Shown piece by piece: positions 1 to 6,295 of a DNA stretch of 14,625 nt; the stretch's first letter is position 1, and every line of letters starts with the position of its first letter. A model generated the notes under the pieces. The model was not told the DNA's origin. It worked only from the letters and a program-made list of their open reading frames with translations, and searched no databases. Location of the stretch: NCBI GenBank assembly GCA_900554615.1, contig USIB01000029.1:1-14625 (forward strand). The letters are read 5' to 3'. This stretch comes from an uncultured Mycoplasmatota bacterium (GTDB taxonomy: Bacteria > Bacillota_I > Bacilli_A > RF39 > UBA660). The position numbers and the translations under genes were made by a program.

Positions 1-1613
1 ATAAGATTAATATTCTTGATACTCCAGGACATGCTGATTTTGGTGGTGAAGTAGAGAGAATTATGAATATGGTTGATGGTGTTTTATTACTTGTAGATGC
101 TTATGAGGGTACTATGCCACAAACTAGATTTGTTCTTAAGAAAGCACTAGAAGCAGGTGTTAAGCCTATCGTTGTTATTAATAAGGTTGATAAACCTACT
201 GCTAGAGTAGAGAAGGTACTTGATGAAGTTATTGATTTATTTATTGAACTAGGTGCTAGTGAAGAACAACTTGATTTTAAAGTTGCTTATGTTAGTGCTT
301 TAAATGGTACTGCTAGTTTAAATCCTGATATTAATACGCAAAGTGAAAGTTATGATGATATCTTTAATTTAATTATTGATGAGATTCCTGAGCCTAATGC
401 TAATCCAGATGGTAATTTACAATTTCAACCAGCACTTTTAGATTATAATGAATATGTTGGTAGAATTGGTATTGGTAAAGTTCATAGTGGTACTTTAAAA
501 GTTAATGAAATGGTATCTTGTGTTAGATTAGATGGTAGTATTAAACAATTTAGAATTCAAAAATTATTTGGTTTTGATGGTCTTAAGAGAGTAGAAATTA
601 ATGAGGCTAAGGCTGGAGATATTGCTGCGGTTGCTGGTCTTATGGATATTTCTGTTGGTGAAACGGTATGTAATGTTGGTAAAGAAGAGGCTCTTCCTAT
701 ACTTAGAATTGATGAGCCTACTTTAAAAATGACATTTATGGTTAACAATAGTCCTTTTGTTGGCAGAGAAGGTAAGATTGTTACTGCTAGAAAAATTGGT
801 GAGAGATTATTTAAAGAGACACAAAAAGATGTTAGTTTGAAAGTAGAAGAATCTGGTAATGAGTCTTGGGTTGTATCAGGTAGAGGTGAACTTCATTTAT
901 CTATTCTTATTGAAAATCTTAGAAGAGAAGGTTTTGAACTTCAAGTGTCTAAACCTGAGGTTATTGTTAGGGAAATAGATGGTGTTAAGTGTGAACCTTA
1001 TGAAGATGTGCAGATTGAAGTTAGTGATGACTCTGTAGGTAATGTTATTGAGGCTCTTGGTTTAAGAGGTGGAAAGATGGATAATATGTCTAATGTTAAT
1101 AATTTGATTAGACTTAATTATACTATTCCTTCAAGAGGTTTAATTGGCTTTAATACTAACTTTATGACTATGACTAAGGGTTATGGTATTCTTAATCATA
1201 CTTTTAAAGAGTATTTACCTATTGAAGATATTAATTCTACTGAGAGAAAAGTTGGTGTGCTTGTTGCTACTGAGGCTGGTAAGGCTACGGCTTATGCTCT
1301 TGGTCAATTAGAAGACAGAGGTGTTATGTTTATTGAGCCTGGTACTGAAGTTTATGAGGGTATGATTGTTGGTGAATGTAATAGAGAGAATGACCTTGCT
1401 GTTAATGTTGTTAAGGGTAAACAACTTACTAATACAAGGGCATCTGGTTCTGACCATACTGTTGTACTTAAAAGACCTAGACCTCTTACTCTAGAATATT
1501 GTTTGGATTATATTAATACTGATGAGTTAGTAGAGATTACTCCGGAGAATATTAGACTTAGAAAGTTTATTTTAAATACAGAAGCAAGAAAGAAGTTTGA
1601 TGCAAAGAAATAA
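1..1613 (+). CDS. typA: Translational GTPase TypA/BipA, 5' end missing
   Basis: Ribosome-associated GTPase of the EF-G/LepA superfamily, linked to ribosome assembly and stress or cold adaptation. The frame is already open at base 3 and the first residues contain the G3 motif DTPGHADFGGEVER. The G4 motif NKVD follows about 55 codons later. Domain II, the EF-G III/V-like domains and the TypA-specific C-terminal domain follow in order. The C-terminus ends in the characteristic block RPLTLEYCLDYI, DELVEITPE and IRLRK. About 536 codons are present against roughly 610 in the family, so some 75 N-terminal residues with the P-loop (G1) and switch I (G2) lie outside the window. The ATG at base 63 is internal methionine in the GTPase domain and is not the true start. 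The gene is convergent with cotJC and separated from it by a hairpin terminator. Identification is firm; the truncation is only the window edge. Confidence 0.96.
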   Translation, partial: KINILDTPGHADFGGEVERIMNMVDGVLLLVDAYEGTMPQTRFVLKKALEAGVKPIVVINKVDKPTARVEKVLDEVIDLFIELGASEEQLDFKVAYVSALNGTASLNPDINTQSESYDDIFNLIIDEIPEPNANPDGNLQFQPALLDYNEYVGRIGIGKVHSGTLKVNEMVSCVRLDGSIKQFRIQKLFGFDGLKRVEINEAKAGDIAAVAGLMDISVGETVCNVGKEEALPILRIDEPTLKMTFMVNNSPFVGREGKIVTARKIGERLFKETQKDVSLKVEESGNESWVVSGRGELHLSILIENLRREGFELQVSKPEVIVREIDGVKCEPYEDVQIEVSDDSVGNVIEALGLRGGKMDNMSNVNNLIRLNYTIPSRGLIGFNTNFMTMTKGYGILNHTFKEYLPIEDINSTERKVGVLVATEAGKATAYALGQLEDRGVMFIEPGTEVYEGMIVGECNRENDLAVNVVKGKQLTNTRASGSDHTVVLKRPRPLTLEYCLDYINTDELVEITPENIRLRKFILNTEARKKFDAKK

Positions 1614-1633
1614 CTTCTTTTTTTGATATAAAA

Positions 1634-1657
1634 AAATACCTAGATAGGTAGGTATTT
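1634..1657. terminator. Bidirectional intrinsic terminator between typA and cotJC
   Basis: A perfect 9-bp inverted repeat, AAATACCTA (1634-1642) and TAGGTATTT (1649-1657), encloses a 6-nt loop. Read on the minus strand it is followed by a run of seven T (1636-1630), a good terminator for the cotJ genes. On the plus strand the downstream tract TTTAGTTATTTTATT is less regular but T-rich, so it may also serve typA. The hairpin sits in the 46-base gap between the two convergent stop codons. Confidence 0.75.
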
Positions 1658-1659
1658 AG

Positions 1660-2220
1660 TTATTTTATTCCTTTACTTTTGTATTCATCGAATAGTTCTT
1701 TGAATCTAGCAAAATGGATTATTTCTCTTTGTCTTAAGAATAGTAATGGTCCTATGACATCGGGGTCATTAGTTAGGTTGATTAGGTTTTCGTAAGTGGC
1801 TCTCGCTTTTTGTTCGGCAGCCATATCTTCGGATAAGTCGGCAAGTGGGTCTCCGGTTGTTGCAAAATATGATACAGTAAATGGTACGCCGTTGGAGTCA
1901 GTTGGATATAGTCCATAACCATGTTCAGCATAGTGGGATTCTAATCCTGCTTCTTTTAATTCTTTTAGGGTTGCACCATTTAATAGTTGATATATCATAG
2001 CGGATATCATTTCAACATGGGCTAGTTCTTCAGTTCCAATATCAGTAAGCAAAGCTTTTCCTTTATCATCTGGCATTGTATATCTTTGGTTTAGGTAACG
2101 GAAGGCTGCTGCTAACTCACCATTGGCTCCTCCATATTGTGTTACGAGATATTTTGCCATGCGTAAATCTTTCTTTTTGATATTAACGGGATATTCTAAT
2201 GATTTTACATATTTCCACAT
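1660..2220 (-). CDS. cotJC: Spore coat protein CotJC, manganese-catalase-like
   Basis: Ferritin-like four-helix protein of the Mn-catalase family, a component of the spore coat or inner coat in Firmicutes. It is 186 residues from the chosen start. The family opening (M)WxYxxxLEYPVNIK is followed by TQYGGxxGELAA, QRYTMPD, LLTDIGTEELAH and EDMAAEQKARATYENL. All five residues expected for the dimanganese site are present: Glu35, Glu65, His68 (ExxH), Glu136 and His169. The 33-residue Glu136-His169 spacing matches that of Lactobacillus plantarum Mn-catalase as I know it. An ATG 45 bases further upstream (2265) is in frame, but 2220 fits the family start and has GGGAGGTG about 8 bases before it. 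Its ATG overlaps the TAA of the upstream gene (TAATG), implying coupled translation. Catalase activity is inferred from the ligands; the coat location comes from the family. Confidence 0.93.
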   Translation of the reverse strand: MWKYVKSLEYPVNIKKKDLRMAKYLVTQYGGANGELAAAFRYLNQRYTMPDDKGKALLTDIGTEELAHVEMISAMIYQLLNGATLKELKEAGLESHYAEHGYGLYPTDSNGVPFTVSYFATTGDPLADLSEDMAAEQKARATYENLINLTNDPDVIGPLLFLRQREIIHFARFKELFDEYKSKGIK

Positions 2221-2714
2221 TATTTTTGCACCTCCCATGGCCATGGTGAATTGTTCCATAACCAAGTATTTGTTTGGACGGGACTACTTAGTGTCATTGG
2301 TCCATATTTACTTTCGTAGATGGTTATTAATTCTTTTTCTTTCTTTAAATAACTATTATATTTGTTTAAGATATTGATATCATTTGGATATAGGTCTAAG
2401 TATAGTCCTAATTCTATCATAGCAAATCTATTTTCATCTATTTGTAATATTAAATCTTCTCTTTCGCTTGAAGCCTTTAACTCTTGTGGTTTATAGTTTT
2501 TGTATTCATCATATAGACTATTGAATAGATTACCTCTTTTGAAACCTGTTTGTGAGTCTGCGATATTACTACTAGTGCTTGTATTTGACATTATGTAATT
2601 ATTAGGGAACATATTTTGATAGTTCATGTCATTCATCATGGTATTTGGGTTTGTCATAAAGTTCATATCATTATAGTTATTTAAATAGTTATAATAATCG
2701 TTAAAATTATTCAT
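2220..2714 (-). CDS. cotJB: CotJB spore coat protein with CotJA-like N-terminal motif
   Basis: A 164-residue protein. Residues 1-50 are rich in Asn, Met and Tyr with no recognised domain. Residues 56-75 carry GFKRGNLFNSLYDEYKNYKP, close to the core of CotJA proteins (G-F-x-x-G-T-x-F-P-x-L-x-x-P-F/Y). Residues 84-164 match CotJB: two amphipathic helices (ENRFAMIELGLYLDLYPND and an EKEL region), then YGPMT, then the tryptophan-rich tail WLWNNSPWPWE. In Bacillus, CotJA, CotJB and CotJC are three separate proteins that depend on each other for coat assembly. Here a single gene upstream of cotJC seems to hold the first two, and no separate cotJA is seen. AGGAGGA lies 6 bases before the ATG. The CotJB assignment is strong and the CotJA-like segment moderate. 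Confidence 0.85.
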   Translation of the reverse strand: MNNFNDYYNYLNNYNDMNFMTNPNTMMNDMNYQNMFPNNYIMSNTSTSSNIADSQTGFKRGNLFNSLYDEYKNYKPQELKASSEREDLILQIDENRFAMIELGLYLDLYPNDINILNKYNSYLKKEKELITIYESKYGPMTLSSPVQTNTWLWNNSPWPWEVQK

Positions 2715-2743
2715 ATTTTTTCCTCCTAAAATAGGTTATGCTT

Positions 2744-2776
2744 CTTAGGTGTTTTGTGTATGGGGGAATACCTAAG
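2744..2776. repeat. Inverted repeat CTTAGGT-N19-ACCTAAG in divergent promoter region
   Basis: Perfect 7-bp arms at 2744-2750 and 2770-2776, 26 bp centre to centre. The repeat brackets the putative cotJ -10 element and ends 13 bases before the -35 box of the divergent M16 operon. It could be a regulator site or chance in AT-rich DNA. No T-run follows either arm, so it is not a terminator. Confidence 0.3.
2755..2762 (-). promoter_or_regulatory. Possible sigma-E/K-type -10 element of the cotJ operon
   Basis: On the minus strand this reads CATACACA, seven of eight matches to the mother-cell sigma-E -10 consensus CATACAnT. It lies about 40 bases before the cotJB start, which would leave a leader of roughly 30 bases including the AGGAGGA site. 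The partner -35 is unclear: ATACTT lies 11 bases upstream, shorter than the usual 13-15. The assignment rests mainly on the known mother-cell control of cotJ in Bacillus. Confidence 0.35.
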
Positions 2777-2788
2777 TATTTTTAAATG

Positions 2789-2817
2789 TTGACAAGAGTG
2801 TAATTTTAAAATATAAT
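2789..2817 (+). promoter_or_regulatory. Consensus vegetative promoter of the M16 peptidase pair
   Basis: TTGACA (2789-2794), a 17-base spacer and TATAAT (2812-2817) give a full 12/12 match to the housekeeping sigma-A consensus. Transcription would start near 2824, only about 16 bases before the ATG at 2840, so the leader is very short. Confidence 0.88.
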
Positions 2818-2839
2818 TTTAATAGGTTTGGTGGTAGTT

Positions 2840-4069
2840 ATGTTTTGTAAGGAAAATACTCCTGTTGGTTTAAAAAATGATAATTTTAGGGAATGTGTAA
2901 TGGTTATTTCTTATCCTATTAGGAGTTATAAAGAGGAATATTTGAAGTTACTTGGGGATTTTGTTTGTGATAAGAGTTTATTATATGATACTGATAAGAA
3001 GAAGTATTTGGCTCTTATTGATAATTATTTGTTATCTTGTAATGGTAGAGTACTTTTTTTAGGTGATAGTCCTTTTTTGGAGTTTAGGCTTTCTTTCCCT
3101 TCTTATAATAGTTTGGGAACTGATGTTCTTCGTGATGTTTTACTTTTTATTAAGGATATTATTTATAATGCTCTTCCTTTTGATGATGATAGGGTTAAAG
3201 AGGTTAGTTCTATTATTAAAGGCAATATTGATAGGGGATTTAAAGATGCTTTTTGGTACTATGATTATATGAATGATAAGATTATTGATGAGGATAATTT
3301 TTTGGTTAGTAGTGTTACTTTGAATCCTAGTTTACTTGATGATGTTAATGGTGATAACTTGTTTTCTTTTTATAAGGATATTATAAAGAATCCTCCTTTT
3401 ATCTTTCTAGCAGGTGATATTGAAGATGGTAGTGTTGATATTGTTAAGAATGTTTTTCTTGATGGCAAGATATGTGATATTTCTTTTGATAAAAGATATA
3501 GTCATTTTTGTAAGAGAATTAATGATAATGTTAATGTTGTAAGAGAGGTTACTTCTTTTAAAACTAGTTCTGTTTATTATAATTATAAAGTTAAGGATAT
3601 GGAAGGAACTAGGGATAGGGTTTTGCTATCTACTATCGGAAGGCTTATTTCTTCTTCTGACTCGGATGTTTTATTTAATACTTTGAGAGAAGAGAATAAT
3701 TTGGTATATAGATGTAATTCTTCAGTATATGGTAATTTTGGCTGTTTAGTTATTAAGTCTTTTACGGATAAAAAGAATATTGATTTGGTATGTTCTTTAT
3801 ATAAGGATGTTATTGATAAAGTTAGTGATGTTAATTATATTGAGAGTAAACTTCCTTTATTTATTGAAAGGTCTTCGGTTGCTATTAAACTTAAGAAGGA
3901 GAGTATATGGAATATTTTGTTTACTTTTATTGATAAGTTTTTTGAGTTTGATATGGATGATTATTTGGATATTTTAAAGGATATTACACCAATGGAGATT
4001 AGTTCTTTTATTAAAAATAGGCTTATTCTTACGGATATTTATATTGGAGAGGGTGATATGAATGAATAA
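2840..4069 (+). CDS. M16-family peptidase-like protein, non-catalytic YmfF-type subunit
   Basis: 409 residues, in the length range of YmfF-type proteins of Firmicutes (about 420). No HxxEH zinc motif occurs where the catalytic subunit has one. The C-terminal half carries LREENNLVYR (about residues 282-291) followed by a glycine-containing strand, the M16 R/Y substrate-binding signature that the inactive partner supplies in heterodimeric M16 enzymes. It overlaps the next gene, which has the zinc site, so the two probably form one soluble cytoplasmic heterodimer. The ATG at 2840 is preceded by GGTGG at a 5-base spacing; a TTG at 2828 is in frame but sits at the transcription start and has no ribosome binding site. 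Homologues are annotated as YmfF/EF-P modification-associated proteins in databases; the substrate is unknown. An ymfF-like identity is likely but rests on short motifs and context. Confidence 0.8.
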   Translation: MFCKENTPVGLKNDNFRECVMVISYPIRSYKEEYLKLLGDFVCDKSLLYDTDKKKYLALIDNYLLSCNGRVLFLGDSPFLEFRLSFPSYNSLGTDVLRDVLLFIKDIIYNALPFDDDRVKEVSSIIKGNIDRGFKDAFWYYDYMNDKIIDEDNFLVSSVTLNPSLLDDVNGDNLFSFYKDIIKNPPFIFLAGDIEDGSVDIVKNVFLDGKICDISFDKRYSHFCKRINDNVNVVREVTSFKTSSVYYNYKVKDMEGTRDRVLLSTIGRLISSSDSDVLFNTLREENNLVYRCNSSVYGNFGCLVIKSFTDKKNIDLVCSLYKDVIDKVSDVNYIESKLPLFIERSSVAIKLKKESIWNILFTFIDKFFEFDMDDYLDILKDITPMEISSFIKNRLILTDIYIGEGDMNE

Positions 4070-5297
4070 GGCAGAGTTTGTTTATTTGGATAATGGTCTT
4101 ACTATTCTTATTTATTCTGATAAGAGTAAGATTAGTAATCATATTGAACTTATTACTTTTTTAGGTGGTAAATCGAGAAGTTATATTGATTATGATGGAG
4201 TTTCGAACGAGATTATACCTGGTAGTGCTCACTTTTTGGAACATTATGTTTGTGAGAGAAGTATTAATGGTAATTTGATTGATAATCTTAAGAAAATGGG
4301 TGTTATTTCTTCTAACGCGTCTACGAATAATTTTGTTACTTCTTTTTATGCTGATATGGTATGTAATTTTGAATCTTGTTTAGAGATGTTTTTGAAATGT
4401 ATTTATAATCCTGTTTTTAATGATGATAATGTTTTGGATACTAAGCATGCTGTTTTGAATGAGATTAGAGATGATGATGATAATTTTAGAAGGAAGATTA
4501 GTTATAGGATTGTTAGTAATGTTTTTTATAATAATGTTAGAACTTTAGGGGATATGGATAGTGTTAATATGATTGATGCTAATTACTTAAAGAAGTTATA
4601 TGAATGTACTTATACTCCTAGTAATCAATTACTTGTACTTGCAGGTTGTTTTGATTATGATGATACTTTGAAGTATGTTAGAGAGTTTTATGATAATATT
4701 TCTTTTAAGTGTAATAGAAGACTTCTTTTGGAAAAAGAGAAGAGTAGTGTTGTTTTGAAGAGAGATGTCTTTGTTTGTGATATTATGGAAGAGATTATTA
4801 TTTCTTTTAAAATTGATGTAAGTAATCTTAATAATTTTGATAAATATAGACTTGATTGGTATTTGGGGGCTTTTTCTCTTATTAATTTTTCTAAATATTC
4901 TAGTATTAGTGATTATATTAGAAGTGATTCTTCTTATATGGGTGATATTAGTTTTTCACAAGGTAATTTTGGGGATTATGTTTTATTTGAAATTGCTGTT
5001 TATACTAATAAGTATGAGGAGTTTAAGAACTTAGTTCTTTCTAATATTAATAATTTTAGGGATAATACGAGGGAAGAGTTTGAGTATTATAAGAAGCATT
5101 GTAAGACAAAGGTTTCTGTTAGGAAAGATAATATTAGTAGTTATATTATTCCTATTATTCAAAATTATACTGATTTTAATTATCCTTATGATGATACTAT
5201 GGATTTTATTGATAGTTTGAATTATGATGATTATATTGAGATGATAGGGAATCTTGATTTTTCTAATTATAGTTATTTATGTGTTAAGAGGAAATAA
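4062..5297 (+). CDS. M16-family zinc metallopeptidase, YmfH-type catalytic subunit
   Basis: 411 residues. The inverted zinc motif HFLEH (His57, Glu60, His61) lies in GSAHFLEH, and the third ligand Glu134 in LNEIRDDDD follows 73 residues after His61, the spacing typical of M16 peptidases. NASTNNFVTSFY (about residues 85-96) matches the conserved N-A-x-T-x-x-x-x-T-x-Y segment after the zinc motif. No signal peptide or membrane segment is visible, so the protein is cytoplasmic. The ATG overlaps the end of the preceding gene by 8 bases, with GGAGAGGG about 8 bases upstream, so synthesis of the two subunits is probably coupled. The pairing of an inactive and an active M16 gene matches ymfF-ymfH of Bacillus. 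Enzyme class is secure; ymfH orthology is probable; the substrate cannot be stated. Confidence 0.88.
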   Translation: MNKAEFVYLDNGLTILIYSDKSKISNHIELITFLGGKSRSYIDYDGVSNEIIPGSAHFLEHYVCERSINGNLIDNLKKMGVISSNASTNNFVTSFYADMVCNFESCLEMFLKCIYNPVFNDDNVLDTKHAVLNEIRDDDDNFRRKISYRIVSNVFYNNVRTLGDMDSVNMIDANYLKKLYECTYTPSNQLLVLAGCFDYDDTLKYVREFYDNISFKCNRRLLLEKEKSSVVLKRDVFVCDIMEEIIISFKIDVSNLNNFDKYRLDWYLGAFSLINFSKYSSISDYIRSDSSYMGDISFSQGNFGDYVLFEIAVYTNKYEEFKNLVLSNINNFRDNTREEFEYYKKHCKTKVSVRKDNISSYIIPIIQNYTDFNYPYDDTMDFIDSLNYDDYIEMIGNLDFSNYSYLCVKRK

Positions 5298-5313
5298 TTT
5301 TCTTCTTTTTTTC

Positions 5314-5342
5314 TTGACAATGGTTTTAATATGTAGTATGAT
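5314..5342 (+). promoter_or_regulatory. Promoter of the ytr-like operon
   Basis: TTGACA (5314-5319), a 17-base spacer and TATGAT (5337-5342) form a near-consensus sigma-A promoter. The start site is expected near 5349, inside the palindrome at 5346-5370. A strong promoter under a repressor site suggests an operon that is off by default and induced strongly. The leader to the ATG at 5399 is about 50 bases, with AAGGAG at 5386-5391. Confidence 0.85.
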
Positions 5343-5345
5343 TTA

Positions 5346-5370
5346 ATTGTACTAGTGCAAGTAGTACAAT
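5346..5370. promoter_or_regulatory. Putative operator for the YtrA/GntR repressor
   Basis: Perfect 9-bp palindrome arms, ATTGTACTA (5346-5354) and TAGTACAAT (5362-5370), separated by GTGCAAG. Read as ATTGTA-N13-TACAAT it has the same geometry as the AGTGTA-N13-TACACT operator I recall for Bacillus subtilis YtrA. It lies on the predicted transcription start, where a bound repressor blocks RNA polymerase. A YtrA-type GntR gene lies inside the operon it would control. The palindrome is seen directly; the assignment to that repressor is inference with strong context. As RNA it could also form a weak leader hairpin, but no T-run follows. Confidence 0.8.
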
Positions 5371-5398
5371 CATATATTATAGAGAAAGGAGTTTTTAT

Positions 5399-6295
5399 AT
5401 GATAAAGATAGATAAGTTATCGAAAAAATATGATAAGGATTATGTGTTAGAAAATCTTAGTTGTAATATTAAGGATAATTCTATTTATGGTTTAGTTGGA
5501 GCCAATGGCTCTGGTAAGAGTACTCTTCTTAGAACTATTATGGGTATATATGAGGCTGATGGTGGTGCTATATCTGTAGATGGAGAAGGTGTTTATGATA
5601 ATGAAATTATGAAGGAGAAGATGGTTTTTATTCCTGATGATTTGTTTTTTTATCCTGGATATACTTTAATGGATACTGCTAGATACTATGAGTCTATGTA
5701 TAAGGATTTTGATATGAATTATCTTAAGGAACTTGCTAAGACTCTTAATCTTAGTCTTAATAAGAAGATTAGTACTTTTTCTAAGGGGATGAAAAGACAA
5801 TGTGCTCTTATTTGTGCTATATGTACTAATTGTGATTATATGCTTTTTGATGAGACTTTTGATGGACTTGACCCTGTTATTAGAAACTTAATGAAGAAGA
5901 TTCTTATTAAACAAATGAATAAGAAGAGAACAACGATTATTATGACTAGTCATAATCTTAGAGAACTTGAGGATATTTGTGATAATCTTGGATTATTATA
6001 TCAAGGTGGTATTTTATTTGAGAGTGATATAGATACTATTAAGACAAATATGTTTAAAGTTCAGATATCTTTTGAGAAGAATTTTGATAGGGAAGACTTT
6101 GAGGAGTTTAATATTTTAAGCTTTAAAAAGCAAGGTAGTGTTGCTACGATTATTATTAAGGATACTGATGGTAAGAGTAAGAAGAAGTTAGAAAAGATGG
6201 AACCTTTAATACTTGATTATCTTCCACTTACTTTGGAAGAGGTATTTATTTATGAAATGGAGGCTTTAGGATATGAGTTTAACAAGTTTGTTTAA
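5399..6295 (+). CDS. ABC transporter ATP-binding protein, YtrB-like
   Basis: 298-residue ATPase that would sit on the cytoplasmic face of the permease encoded next. Walker A is GANGSGKST (34-42). The signature is SKGMKRQ (128-134) instead of LSGGQ, as is usual in ABC-2-type antibiotic/YtrB-like ATPases. Walker B is YMLFDE (147-152) with D-loop GLDP (156-159), and the switch histidine is His185 in TSHNL. Two family-typical departures are visible: the Q-loop glutamine region reads FIPDDLFFYPG, and the usual DEPT is DETF. After about residue 210 there is a C-terminal extension with a degenerate regulatory-like fold and KKKLEKMEP. AAGGAG lies 7 bases before the ATG. The gene's last 23 bases overlap the permease start. 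It is first in a five-gene operon controlled from 5314-5370. Substrate unknown. Confidence 0.9.
   Translation: MIKIDKLSKKYDKDYVLENLSCNIKDNSIYGLVGANGSGKSTLLRTIMGIYEADGGAISVDGEGVYDNEIMKEKMVFIPDDLFFYPGYTLMDTARYYESMYKDFDMNYLKELAKTLNLSLNKKISTFSKGMKRQCALICAICTNCDYMLFDETFDGLDPVIRNLMKKILIKQMNKKRTTIIMTSHNLRELEDICDNLGLLYQGGILFESDIDTIKTNMFKVQISFEKNFDREDFEEFNILSFKKQGSVATIIIKDTDGKSKKKLEKMEPLILDYLPLTLEEVFIYEMEALGYEFNKFV

Noticed and set aside
557..748. Minus-strand open frame inside typA
   Set aside because: Fully antisense to a conserved coding region, with no ribosome site or recognisable protein features.
63..1613. typA as a complete gene starting at the ATG at 63
   Set aside because: The frame is open from base 3 and encodes the G3 motif before this ATG; the gene is cut by the window edge.
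2221..2265. Upstream start of cotJC at 2265
   Set aside because: It lies inside the upstream cotJB gene, adds residues absent from the family, and the ATG at 2220 has a strong ribosome site and aligns the metal ligands.
2828..2839. TTG start for the first M16 gene
   Set aside because: It sits at the predicted transcription start with no room for a ribosome site; the ATG at 2840 is preceded by GGTGG.
5346..5370. The palindrome as an intrinsic terminator or attenuator
   Set aside because: No T-run follows, it lies at the transcription start, and its half-sites fit a GntR/YtrA operator.
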